Below, in pieces: positions 16,720-24,992 of a stretch of 42,871 bases of DNA (its first letter is position 1; each line of letters starts with the position of its first letter). Origin of the DNA: Planctomycetaceae bacterium (GTDB taxonomy: Bacteria; Planctomycetota; Planctomycetia; Pirellulales; Pirellulaceae); the NCBI GenBank assembly GCA_007121535.1, contig SKKK01000068.1, positions 1 to 42,871 of the forward strand, written 5' to 3'. Both the position numbers and the translations under genes were made by a program. Below the pieces are notes generated by a model. That model saw nothing but the letters and a program-made list of their open reading frames with translations, had not been told where the DNA came from and ran no database searches.

Positions 16720-17052
16720 TCACAATTCTACTTGCTCGGCATCCACGTTGGCGTACACGCGCAGCCTCCGGCTATCGCTGTGCCCGCTCCAAGCCGGCAA
16801 GCTGATCTTGGCTTGCACCAGGTACAGCCCCTCTTCGTCCAGGTCGTCGGCGAGCGTGTAACAATGAATCCCGCCGTTGCTGGGGTCGCCGACCGCTGAG
16901 GCGTCCTTCCTGAGCACCGCGCCGCTGGGCTTGCGCAGGAGGATGGCCAACTCGCTGGCAGTGCTCAGGTCGACAGGCACACCGCCATCGGTTATTCTCA
17001 GCCGGATTTCGGTACCCACATCGTTGACGTGGGCTTCGGCGATCTTGATCAA
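16720..17052 (-). CDS. BppU-N-like baseplate/fibre adaptor
   Basis: The 110-residue protein has the pattern of the BppU N-terminal fold: NDVGTEIRLRITDGGVPVDL, then ELAILLRKPSGAVLRKDAS, GGIHCYTL and EGLYLVQAKISLP. Such domains anchor receptor-binding fibres to the tail. The start is inferred as TTG 17052 because it overlaps the previous stop (TTGA) and the protein then begins LIKIAEAH, a typical N-terminus for this fold. The longer open frame upstream is the shadow of the repeat protein. Confidence 0.6.
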   Translation of the reverse strand: MIKIAEAHVNDVGTEIRLRITDGGVPVDLSTASELAILLRKPSGAVLRKDASAVGDPSNGGIHCYTLADDLDEEGLYLVQAKISLPAWSGHSDSRRLRVYANVDAEQVEL

Positions 17053-19103
17053 CGCTCGACCTCCAACAAAGCGTGTTGGCGGGTGGTTACCTCGTACTCT
17101 TGGTGGCGGCCGATCTGGCAGCCGGCATCCATGAGCCGATACACGGATGTTTCGCCCAGGTCGATCAGGTCGCAGCCGATCATGGCTACGGTGTGGATTG
17201 GGGAAACCAGTGGTGAAGTCCACGTGCCGACGAGCGGGATGACTTCCGCGTTGACCGTGGCGATAGACAGCGGCGTGACTTGTGGCGCCGACCAAGTGGT
17301 CGCCAACGGCAACGGCTCGGCTTGGTAGGCCGCCACAGAGATGGCCGAGATCGTGGGCGTCGACCAGGCGGCGGTCAGCGACGGGATATCGGCACGGACA
17401 GCCACTTCCGCTGTTGCCGAGGCAGGCATGGCAGACCACTTGACTGCGGCCGAAGGGACGCTCGCAGTTGTCGCCGCTTGATACGACGCCGACAGGGTGG
17501 ATGCGATCCAAGCCCCGGTCGCGGGTGTGATACTGGCTTGAAAGGTTGAACCCGAGGCGGCCGAAACCAGAGGCGCCGACCATGCGACTGCACCGGCCGA
17601 AACACCCGCGATCGTGGCGACTTGATAAGTTGCGGTGACAACGGATGCAGACCAGGCGGTTGTTGCCGCAAAGGTGGTGGCAATCAGATCGACCTGGGAC
17701 GTCGGCGCAACCGTCGACGACGACCACAGCGCGGCTGCTGGTGCGACGTTCGCTGTGAATATGGCGCCGGAGGTTGCGGTGACCGCGACTGCCGACCAAG
17801 TTCCGGTTTCCGGAACGACTTCTGCTGCAAACGAGGCTCCGGATGCGGCTGCGACTGTGGACGAAGACCACGCGGCGACTGCTGGAACGACCTCTGCGAC
17901 AAAAGCGGCTTCGAACGTGGCTGCCGGTGACGGTGCAGACCAGGCCAGGATGGTCGGAGTAATGTCCGCCGCGAAACTGGCTCCCGACGTGGCAGCGACT
18001 GTGGGCGAAGACCACGCGGCACTCATCGGCGTTACGGTTGCTGCCAGAGCGGCTTGGTAGGTCGCCGTGACAGGTGCCGCCGTCCAAGCGACCGTTGGAA
18101 CCACCGGACTGGCGGACCAGCCTGACTGATAAGCTTCCGTCACGCCGGGTGCCGACCAGCCCACCGTCGCGGAAAGCACATCCGCCGCGAACCCTGCCCC
18201 CGCCGTGGCCGCCACGTGGGGCGCCGACCAATGGGCGGACACGGAACCCACTTCTGCCGAAAACGCGGCCACGTGCCAAACCGTGGCGTTTGGTGCCGTC
18301 CAGGCCGCAACGGCCGGAGCAACCGCAGCCAGGAGCGACACTTGAGAACCGGCGACAATGGCCGGCGCCGACCACGCCGCGGACGCGGGGAGTACTTCGG
18401 CCGCTTGACTCGTCGAACTGAGGGCCGTCACTGTTTGGCTCGTCCACGCCGCAACAGCGGACGTGACGCCGGCGGTCTTCACCGCTGCATACTGGACCGG
18501 CACGACCGACGCTGACCACGCCGCCGAAACGGGCGACACTGATGCCGTCTGAGGATTGGCCGCCGACTCGTACTCGAACTCGATGGCAATGTCGTCGAGA
18601 TTCAAGGTCACGCCGGCATTGGCATTGTTCGCCAAGGCCAGCGTGCTAACCAGTTCCAAACGGACGGGCGTATTGGACGCCTGATAGGCGGGATCGATGC
18701 TCTGCTGCAAACCGGCCGCTTGGCTGAGGTAGCTCGCGTCGGTACTCGTGCCGGTGCTCGACACGTTGACCAATGTCGCGATCAGCGTCGTGCCGCTCAG
18801 AATGCGGATCTGAAATGGCCCCGTAGCGTTGACTGTGTTGTAGTAACTGATCTTCTTCTTCCAACCCGCACAACGCACCCCGAGCACGTTGCTGTTAGCC
18901 GGTACGCCCCAAGTCTGCCAACTGGTCGCGTCGTTGGGTGTGCGGGCATACTCGGTGCCCGATTTGTTGCGGCCCGAGATGGTGAACTGGGCCGAAGCGT
19001 CCGTCGCGTTCCACTGGAACGTGATGTCGTTGCTGCCTCCCTGGTCCGTCAACCCTTCCAGGTCGCTTGTAAAAGCCCAGGTTTTGGTGGCGAGGTCGGC
19101 CAT
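17049..19103 (-). CDS. Virion appendage protein with 19 tandem 24-residue repeats
   Basis: The 684-residue protein has a globular head (1-185, beginning MADLATKTWAFTSDLEG), then 19 repeats of exactly 24 residues: the key Trp occurs every 24 positions from W196 to W628, with the consensus P-A-x-A-A-W-S-A-P-x-V-x-A-T. A short tail follows (about 640-684, ending QHALLEVER). The repeats have no gaps, suggesting a regular fibre shaft such as a beta-helix or beta-spiral. It is coupled to the BppU-like gene (TTGA overlap), so a fibre or head decoration is likely. No strong ribosome site precedes ATG 19103. Receptor or enzyme activity unknown. Confidence 0.75.
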   Translation of the reverse strand: MADLATKTWAFTSDLEGLTDQGGSNDITFQWNATDASAQFTISGRNKSGTEYARTPNDATSWQTWGVPANSNVLGVRCAGWKKKISYYNTVNATGPFQIRILSGTTLIATLVNVSSTGTSTDASYLSQAAGLQQSIDPAYQASNTPVRLELVSTLALANNANAGVTLNLDDIAIEFEYESAANPQTASVSPVSAAWSASVVPVQYAAVKTAGVTSAVAAWTSQTVTALSSTSQAAEVLPASAAWSAPAIVAGSQVSLLAAVAPAVAAWTAPNATVWHVAAFSAEVGSVSAHWSAPHVAATAGAGFAADVLSATVGWSAPGVTEAYQSGWSASPVVPTVAWTAAPVTATYQAALAATVTPMSAAWSSPTVAATSGASFAADITPTILAWSAPSPAATFEAAFVAEVVPAVAAWSSSTVAAASGASFAAEVVPETGTWSAVAVTATSGAIFTANVAPAAALWSSSTVAPTSQVDLIATTFAATTAWSASVVTATYQVATIAGVSAGAVAWSAPLVSAASGSTFQASITPATGAWIASTLSASYQAATTASVPSAAVKWSAMPASATAEVAVRADIPSLTAAWSTPTISAISVAAYQAEPLPLATTWSAPQVTPLSIATVNAEVIPLVGTWTSPLVSPIHTVAMIGCDLIDLGETSVYRLMDAGCQIGRHQEYEVTTRQHALLEVER
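17170..18536 (-). repeat. 72-bp coding tandem repeat, 19 units
   Basis: DNA coding for residues about 190-645 of the appendage protein has a strict 72-base period. Units are diverged in sequence but keep length, Trp and flanking Ala/Ser/Pro, so length is under selection. Unit number may vary among relatives through recombination. Confidence 0.85.
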
Positions 19104-19155
19104 GACAGAATCACGAAATCAGGAAGACAGTAAACGTCCGGTGAAACACGTTTCC

Positions 19156-19593
19156 TTACGTCAGCAGCAAGATGCCATCGGCATGCCAGGGAACCGTCAC
19201 CTGCGTGGCGGCATTGGTGATCGGACTGGTGAACTCGATGTAGGCGATCAACGGGTTGGCCGAATCCGCTCCGACATGCTTGTAGAGCAACACGCCCACG
19301 TGATTGCGGGCGGCGTCGCCACCCAGCGAAGCGAACACCACATCGTCGGCGTCAAAGGCGGCCCGATCGTTGGCGTCGTCCTTGTTGACCACCTTGTTCG
19401 CCAGAGCCTGCCGGCTGTAACCTCCGGCATTGCACTCGTCCAGCGTCGTCAGGTCGCTCACATAGACCTTGCCGTCGTTTTCACTGCCGGCCGAGGTGTT
19501 GGCCATCAGCAAAATGGCGCGAATGTCATCGTCGTCCAGGTCGATCTCGCCGGCCGCATTGGCCCGCTTGAATTCGTTATAGATCACGCTCAT
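19156..19593 (-). CDS. Phage protein of unknown function (145 aa)
   Basis: Begins MSVIYNEFKRANAAGEIDLDDDDIRA. It contains an acidic patch near the start, then a beta-rich region (KVYVSDLTTLDE, VVFASLGGD) and ends WHADGILLLT. This pattern recalls small structural proteins of tailed phages. AAGGA lies about 10 bases before the ATG. It lies between the membrane protein and the repeat protein in the appendage block. No family assigned. Confidence 0.7.
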   Translation of the reverse strand: MSVIYNEFKRANAAGEIDLDDDDIRAILLMANTSAGSENDGKVYVSDLTTLDECNAGGYSRQALANKVVNKDDANDRAAFDADDVVFASLGGDAARNHVGVLLYKHVGADSANPLIAYIEFTSPITNAATQVTVPWHADGILLLT

Positions 19594-19650
19594 GGATCAC
19601 ATTTCCTTGCCGTTATCGGGCTCTGCTCCAAAATACGTCCACCCTTCGAT

Positions 19651-20028
19651 TCAACTCTCTTCGACCGGCTCGTCGTCGTTCAGCAAGCAAGGCCGATGCT
19701 TCAACCGCAGGATCAGTTCCCGCAGATCTTCATGAATCACCCGACCGGTTTCACGCTCCAGCCGCAAATCTTCGCGGAACTGGCTGACGATGACGCGGAT
19801 GGCCGTTTGGTGCCGGTCGTGCAACCGCGGAATCAACACGCTGGTGGTGTAATACAAGTACCAGACCAGAATGCCGCCGATGCCCATCTGCCCGACCAGT
19901 CCGGCCCAATCCGAGGCCGGCGGGGGCGCTTGGGAGATCACCGTGCTGACCATCGTTCCGGCCAGAGCAGCCCCGGCGACAACGCCCGAAATCGTGGCCG
20001 CTCCGACCAATGCACTCCGCAACACCAT
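19651..20028 (-). CDS. Small membrane protein, holin candidate
   Basis: The 125-residue protein has two hydrophobic segments (about 7-31 and 45-65) separated by a short Pro-rich loop and followed by a charged helix (HDRHQTAIRVIVSQFREDLRLE). This is the common layout of phage holins. AAGGAG lies 7 bases before ATG 20028. The neighbours are another small protein with a membrane tail and a papain-like protein, which may form a lysis or penetration set. A structural or superinfection role is possible. Confidence 0.5.
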   Translation of the reverse strand: MVLRSALVGAATISGVVAGAALAGTMVSTVISQAPPPASDWAGLVGQMGIGGILVWYLYYTTSVLIPRLHDRHQTAIRVIVSQFREDLRLERETGRVIHEDLRELILRLKHRPCLLNDDEPVEES

Positions 20029-20052
20029 GTTTCTTCTCCTTGACGGTTATGC

Positions 20053-20298
20053 TCAACGATTCCGCTGGAACAATTGCAGGATCAACGGCAGCAAAGTCAC
20101 CAGCAGTTGCAGCAACACGCCGATGTCGAACCCGAACTTTTCGGCGTTCTCTTCCAGTTCCACCGCCACCTGGGCAGCGATCTCGTTGGGATCGGCATCC
20201 GGATTCTGCTCCACCGCTGCGAACACCCTTTGCCACACAAAGGCTCGGGCTTCCCGCTCCTGACGGCGTTGCTCGATACGATTTCTGACTTTGGCCAC
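20053..20298 (-). CDS. Small protein with C-terminal membrane segment
   Basis: The 81-residue protein has a charged helix (AKVRNRIEQRRQEREAR), then an acidic stretch (EQNPDADPNEIAAQVAVELEENAE) and a hydrophobic end (LLQLLVTLLPLILQLF). The start is GTG 20298, with AGAGAGGA 7 bases upstream; the longer open frame upstream is antisense-frame shadow of the papain-like gene. Tail-anchored layout suggests a membrane partner of the holin candidate. No family recognised. Confidence 0.55.
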   Translation of the reverse strand: MAKVRNRIEQRRQEREARAFVWQRVFAAVEQNPDADPNEIAAQVAVELEENAEKFGFDIGVLLQLLVTLLPLILQLFQRNR

Positions 20299-20315
20299 GT
20301 TCTGGTCCTCTCTGG

Positions 20316-21308
20316 TCACAGGTAAGAATGCGAGCCCCAGTCCGGCAGATTCTTGGCCGGAATCCCTTGGACATCGCAATAGAAAAAGATGCTCCGACTG
20401 CCCACGAACCAGCGCACCCAGTCCGACAGCTCGACCACGATCATGCCCGAAATGCGCGGCCAGTTTCGCTGGCGGAAGTGGGCCTCCGGCTGCGTGTTGA
20501 AATCGCCCCAACTGTTGGGCACGAACACCACGTCCACCGGCCACACGTCGCGACTGAGGTCGTAGCCCACCGAAGCCATGTCGTGGTTCCACGATCCCTG
20601 GCGGCGATGAACGCCTCGGCTATCCGGACGGCTGGCGAAGCCCACGTTCTGCCCGCTGTGACAGGCATACCCGGCGGCGAATAGGTCCAGGGCTTCGTCT
20701 CCCGTTTGAGGCCGTACCCAGCGACCAACCTTGTGCTTGGCCATCTCGGTGCGCTCGGCATTCGTGTAACCTTGCTCGCTGCCAAACGACGCGTTCTGAC
20801 CGGTGAGGTTGGCGAACGCATAATTCCGCCGCCAGAGGAAGCCCATCTCGTGATCGATACGGGCGGCAATCGCTGGATTCATCCCATGCCCACGATGACC
20901 ACGCCCACGGTATGTGCTCTCCCAGGCCGGTCGTTCGTAGATCTCCGGTTCCCCACCGATCACGATCTCCACGGCATTGGTCACCGCTCGGGCATGTTGA
21001 CTGCCGCGCGAGACGCAGTTGCCGTACGGTTGTCGCTCGTCACCGAACAACATGGGCAACCCTAAGCGTCGCTCGATCTCCACCAGCGACAAGAACAGGG
21101 GTACCACTTTGCGGTCGGCCTGTCGATGTAGTCCGGCCAGGTGTGGACAGGCATCTCGGAACGTCTGCACGATGCCATCGCCAAAAAGCTGCTCGTCCGC
21201 TTCTTGGTCGTAGGGAGCACCGGGAAAACCGTCGCTGTAGATCTTGACGAGTTCCTCGGGCGTCGGCAGACGTCCCTTGATCGGCCAGTCGTAATATTGA
21301 ATCGTCAT
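20316..21308 (-). CDS. Papain-like cysteine peptidase fold protein
   Basis: The 330-residue protein has a plausible papain-type triad in the correct order: GNCVSRGSQHA with C98, WNHDMASVGYD with H242 and VPNSWGDFN with N265, the NSWG box of C1 peptidases; Q93 could be the oxyanion residue although the spacing to C98 is one short of papain. No signal peptide. ATG 21308 overlaps the upstream stop (ATGA) with GGGAGG 7 bases before it. It lies in the late operon between an exported protein and small membrane proteins, so it may process virion or cell-wall-linked protein. Planctomycete walls are protein-rich, which makes a lysis role possible but unproven. Confidence 0.6.
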   Translation of the reverse strand: MTIQYYDWPIKGRLPTPEELVKIYSDGFPGAPYDQEADEQLFGDGIVQTFRDACPHLAGLHRQADRKVVPLFLSLVEIERRLGLPMLFGDERQPYGNCVSRGSQHARAVTNAVEIVIGGEPEIYERPAWESTYRGRGHRGHGMNPAIAARIDHEMGFLWRRNYAFANLTGQNASFGSEQGYTNAERTEMAKHKVGRWVRPQTGDEALDLFAAGYACHSGQNVGFASRPDSRGVHRRQGSWNHDMASVGYDLSRDVWPVDVVFVPNSWGDFNTQPEAHFRQRNWPRISGMIVVELSDWVRWFVGSRSIFFYCDVQGIPAKNLPDWGSHSYL

Positions 21309-22138
21309 CGTCCTGCCTCCCACACGGCCCAGGCCAGTCCCCGAAGTACTTGGGCGTCGGCCTCAGTCACATTGCGGATCGTGGCTCCCAGGCTTTGCCC
21401 GAGGAATCGATCAACGGCGTCGGCCAAGCCAGCGTACTGCCCCTGGAGTCCGAGTTCGCGCCCGTTGCTGATCAACCACTGCCGTAGATCGGACGTGCTC
21501 GCGATCTCCGGCTTGGTCCCCGCTGCAATCGCGGCCGGCGCACTCTCCACCAGCCGTGCCGCATCCTGGTAAAGGGTCGCCAACGTCGTCGCGTGCTCTC
21601 TCGACAGTGCTAGTGAGCGGATCGTGGCTGTGGCTTGCTGAATCGACTGCGTGGGCGCTGGGTAAGGATTGGGCCCCGGCACCGGAGCGGGGCCTGGTGT
21701 AGGGTCCGGTGGGATTGTCCCTCCCGCTGTGAGTCGATGTGTAGCCACTGCCACACCTGCGGGATCAGTCGGGTCCACCAACACCAGCACATAGATCCCC
21801 GGCTTGTCAGGCGTCAGAAAGATCCGCAGACGTAAGCCGCTGCCCAAAGCCAGCGATAGTTCGGCATCGGTGATAGGCTGGGCCTCGGGCGGTCCGTCCA
21901 CTGTCACAACGAGGCGGGTTGCCCACGCCTGCAGGTCTGCCATGTTGCTATCAACCGGCGGCGTTGCCAAACCATCCACGAGCAGGCGGGCTTCGTTGGC
22001 CACTTCCACACGCTCGGGACCGACGATCCGTAGCTCGTCCCCCAAGACTATGCTCGTGGCTAACAGCAACAAGATCATCGTTAGGATAACAGCAGTCATC
22101 CAGCCGAAGGGACTCGTCGGTCGCAGTTTCCTGTTCAT
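21305..22138 (-). CDS. Exported or membrane-anchored phage protein
   Basis: The 277-residue protein starts with a basic segment, then a long hydrophobic stretch (MTAVILTMILLLLATSIVLG), an Ig-like beta region (about 30-145) and a Pro-rich linker (PPDPTPGPAPVPGPNPYP), followed by a helical C-terminus. ATG 22138 is preferred because AGGAG lies about 8 bases upstream; ATG 22141 is next to it. It may cross the membrane and reach outward, like a spanin or a superinfection factor; both are guesses. Confidence 0.55.
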   Translation of the reverse strand: MNRKLRPTSPFGWMTAVILTMILLLLATSIVLGDELRIVGPERVEVANEARLLVDGLATPPVDSNMADLQAWATRLVVTVDGPPEAQPITDAELSLALGSGLRLRIFLTPDKPGIYVLVLVDPTDPAGVAVATHRLTAGGTIPPDPTPGPAPVPGPNPYPAPTQSIQQATATIRSLALSREHATTLATLYQDAARLVESAPAAIAAGTKPEIASTSDLRQWLISNGRELGLQGQYAGLADAVDRFLGQSLGATIRNVTEADAQVLRGLAWAVWEAGR

Positions 22139-22160
22139 CATCCTGCTCCTGGTCGGAGAC

Positions 22161-22544
22161 CTACGTGTTCTCTGTGCCCACATGTTTGGTGTGAATCCTC
22201 AGCAGCTTGCGGAATGGATCGGAGTAGCGGTACGGCGGTTCGTTGCCCGGCGCCAGTACCTCGTACACAAACGTCTTTTCACCCACGCTCTCCCGGATGC
22301 GGTCGCCCGCCCGAGGCAGCGTGACCAGGCCGGCCAGTTGCAGGTCGGCCGCCTGGATCAAGTAATCCCGTGATTGCACCCGCTGGATGATGCCCGCTCC
22401 ATCATCGACTTCGAACTCCGTTTTTCCGATCGTCGCTTGCACGGCGACCTGGTTGGCGCCGCGCTGGTAGACGACCTCCGTGGACGCATACGTCTTGAGT
22501 TGGTCGGCCAGCCAGGCGGCGCCTTGATCCAGCAGGTTGGTCAT
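22161..22544 (-). CDS. Head-tail connector (head closure) protein
   Basis: The 127-residue protein resembles head-closure/tail-attachment proteins in length and order: N-terminal helix DQGAAWLADQLKTYAS, strands VVYQRGANQVAVQATIG, the RDYLIQAADLQLAG segment and VLAPGNEPPYRYSDPF near the end. It follows the capsid cement gene with a 3-base gap. It should join the portal to the tail. No enzyme motif. Confidence 0.65.
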   Translation of the reverse strand: MTNLLDQGAAWLADQLKTYASTEVVYQRGANQVAVQATIGKTEFEVDDGAGIIQRVQSRDYLIQAADLQLAGLVTLPRAGDRIRESVGEKTFVYEVLAPGNEPPYRYSDPFRKLLRIHTKHVGTENT

Positions 22545-22547
22545 GGG

Positions 22548-22889
22548 TTACTGATCCAGACGGACACGCACCAGTTCGTCGCCGTCGGCGGCTGCCAGGA
22601 CTGTCTTGCCCAGTAGCTTGTTGGCGCCCGACTCGCTGTCCTCCTTGGCTTCCTGGTCGGCCACATCCCAGTACACGGTCTTGCCGGCGGCGATCGCTGT
22701 ACCCACACCCGAGGCCTTGGGCACGTCGAACACGCCGTCCACTGCCAGGGCGCCCAGTTGGTTGGCCGCGATCGGTTGCTTGGTGATCCCGATCAGATCG
22801 TTGAGTACGACCACCGCGCCCGCCGCCACATCGGCGCTGGGTGTGTAGTCGATTTGTTTGCCGTCGTGAACGAAAATTGCCGTGGGCAT
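22548..22889 (-). CDS. Capsid cement-like protein (DUF2190 type)
   Basis: The 113-residue protein has the DUF2190 pattern: TAIFVHDGKQIDYTPSADVAAGAVVVLNDLIGI, AANQLGALAVDGVFDVPKA and a DQEAK region. These proteins decorate and stabilise phage capsids. AAGGAG lies 8 bases before ATG 22889. It follows the capsid gene by 57 bases. Confidence 0.85.
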   Translation of the reverse strand: MPTAIFVHDGKQIDYTPSADVAAGAVVVLNDLIGITKQPIAANQLGALAVDGVFDVPKASGVGTAIAAGKTVYWDVADQEAKEDSESGANKLLGKTVLAAADGDELVRVRLDQ

Positions 22890-22946
22890 AAATGAACTCC
22901 TTGACTGTCAACGGTTGCTAGTGAACGTCTTAGCAGGCGGCGTCGC

Positions 22947-24992
22947 TTACACTTCTCCCTTGCAGCGGATTCCCGCCCGTGGATCTTGGAGACTCACACC
23001 AAAATCATGAAATCCCCGCATTTGCACACCGAGCACATTGAAATCGGCTTCGGCCGTCTCAATGGTCGGCGACTCCTGGCCGTTGAGGAACGCGACTTCG
23101 ATCACCGGCAGATCGTTGGGATCGGCCAACAGATACCAGGCCTTGGCCGAGTGCCCCGTGTAGACGCTGTTGGACAGGTAGCGGCTGACTTCTACGCGGA
23201 ACTTACCCTGATGCGGGTTGTTCACGGGATACTTCGTGTTGGCCGTGGTCTCCCGCAACTCCATCGACTTGTAGAGCTGCGTGGCCAGGGCCGACAGCGC
23301 CGTGGGCACCAGCATGATGGTTGGCATGATGCCGATCGGCTTGCCGTCCGAATCCACCTGATCCATGAAGGCCACTTCGGCGCCCGTCAGGCCGTCGATC
23401 GACAAGGCCGTATCGGCGCCCTCCAGGTAGTTTTTGTTGGCCGTCTTGAAGAAGGCATTGTTCTTCAGGAACGTGGCCCAGAAGATGTCGTTGATCTTCA
23501 GGCCCGAGCCCCGCCCCAACTTCCGCGGCACCGTGGTGATCGCCCCCAGGTCGTCGTTGATGATGTCCCGACGATCGATCGCCAGCATCAAGCCGTAGGT
23601 GTCGGCCTTGTTGGTGTAAGTCTCGTTGCCGAGCGTACCATGCTTCAGTTCTCCGCCTGGCGCCACCACTTCGTACTGATCCTTGCCGATCAGCCGGTAG
23701 CTGGTGACCGTCTTGAAGTCGCTCACGTTCCGGGTGGCGCAGATGTTCCGCCACACCCGTTCCACCGAGAAGAAGCCTTCCAGCAGGAACTTGTTGGCCA
23801 CGTTGGATAGAATCCCGCCGATGTCGATGGTCGAGAACCCGGCCTCCAGGTCCGGACGGAAGGCAAACCGCAGCACGGCGCGAGCATCGCGGAAATTGCG
23901 TCCCGTGAAACCGTGGGCCCAGGCCGCTTCCAACAGCAATTCCTGCAGACCGATCGAACCTCGGAAACGGCGATCAGCGGCTTCCAAAGCGGGCTCGGCC
24001 ACTTCCTGTTCCAGGTTCTGCAGCCCGGCCGAGAGCAAGCAGGCGGCTTCCAGCACGGCTGCCGTCACGTTGTTGTCCCGGAAGTGAGCGGCCGGCGCCT
24101 TGGGGCGGCTGGTTCGCAATACTTGCAAAGCGCATTGATCGGGAGCCCAGCCATCACGGATCGCCTGGGCTTCGATCTCCGCGTACTGGCCATTGCACAG
24201 TTCGCGGATACGAGCGATCCGAGCGGATTCGGCCAAGGCCTCGGCTCGTACCTGCTCGGCAGTCGGCCCGGCCTGGATCGGTGCCGGTTGCTGGGCCGAC
24301 GCCGTTTCGGTCGCCTGATGGGGATTGGCTGCTGTCGCCGGTTGCTGTTCCGGCCCGACTGGTTGATTTCCTGCCATCGTTAGTTGCTCCTGCGGTAAGT
24401 TGGCCGCGACGTGGGCGGAGGTCTGTCCGTCGGCGCCCAAGTCCACGAAACTGATCTCGCCCAGAGTGGCTTTCCGGATCACGTGCACCGGGCCTTCAAA
24501 ATCCCGACCATTGACGATCGTCTTCTGCTGGGCTTTCACGAACTCGAACTCTTCCACGGCGGCGCCGATCGAGGCCTGCCACGGAAAACCATTGCGAGCG
24601 GAAATCACGATCTCGCGCGCCGCAACCGTATCTCGCGACACCACGCCCGCCGCCAGCAGCTTGCCGTCCTCCACGCGAATCGAGCGCGTGTGGCCCACGC
24701 CACTGGCCATATCATGTCCAAAGCGGATCGGCCGGCTTTGGGAGGGGATCTCCAAACCACCCAGGTCCACCACGACCGGATGACGCCAGCCGGCGATCCG
24801 CATCAGTCCGCCCGTATACGCGACCATGTTGAATTCCGGCAGCTTGGGTTTGCCGTCAACCACTTCATCCACGGCACTGGCTTCGATCTGAATGCCGCCC
24901 GGCTCGCTCAACAGATTGATGGAGCCGGTCAGCTTCACTCGGCCGGGAGATTCACTGGGCAACGGGTTAATGGTCGTCGACAACTGAGGCAT
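22947..24992 (-). CDS. Prohead protease fused to Mu gpT-like major capsid protein
   Basis: The 681-residue protein joins two usually separate genes. Residues 1 to about 200 match the prohead protease type: FGHDMASGVGHTRSIRVEDGKLLAAG with H93, and FPWQASIGA with S141, a plausible Ser-His pair. Residues about 205-290 form a Gln/Ala/Pro-rich linker, possibly acting as scaffold. Residues about 300-681 resemble Mu gpT-like capsids (TTVPRKLGRGSGLKINDIFW, PVNNPHQGKFRVEVS, SAKAWYLLADP). ATG 24992 has GGAGGAG upstream and overlaps the portal end by 26 bases. The protease presumably cleaves itself off during prohead maturation. Mature capsid should be about 40 kDa. Confidence 0.88.
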   Translation of the reverse strand: MPQLSTTINPLPSESPGRVKLTGSINLLSEPGGIQIEASAVDEVVDGKPKLPEFNMVAYTGGLMRIAGWRHPVVVDLGGLEIPSQSRPIRFGHDMASGVGHTRSIRVEDGKLLAAGVVSRDTVAAREIVISARNGFPWQASIGAAVEEFEFVKAQQKTIVNGRDFEGPVHVIRKATLGEISFVDLGADGQTSAHVAANLPQEQLTMAGNQPVGPEQQPATAANPHQATETASAQQPAPIQAGPTAEQVRAEALAESARIARIRELCNGQYAEIEAQAIRDGWAPDQCALQVLRTSRPKAPAAHFRDNNVTAAVLEAACLLSAGLQNLEQEVAEPALEAADRRFRGSIGLQELLLEAAWAHGFTGRNFRDARAVLRFAFRPDLEAGFSTIDIGGILSNVANKFLLEGFFSVERVWRNICATRNVSDFKTVTSYRLIGKDQYEVVAPGGELKHGTLGNETYTNKADTYGLMLAIDRRDIINDDLGAITTVPRKLGRGSGLKINDIFWATFLKNNAFFKTANKNYLEGADTALSIDGLTGAEVAFMDQVDSDGKPIGIMPTIMLVPTALSALATQLYKSMELRETTANTKYPVNNPHQGKFRVEVSRYLSNSVYTGHSAKAWYLLADPNDLPVIEVAFLNGQESPTIETAEADFNVLGVQMRGFHDFGVSLQDPRAGIRCKGEV

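Noticed and set aside
17053-18519. Long minus-strand extension upstream of the BppU-like gene
   Set aside because: It is an out-of-frame reading of the 24-residue repeat region (Gly/Arg/His/Ser-rich); only the part after 17052 is protein-like.
18889-20043. Plus-strand 384-codon open frame opposite the appendage genes
   Set aside because: Spans three minus-strand genes and their gaps without domains.
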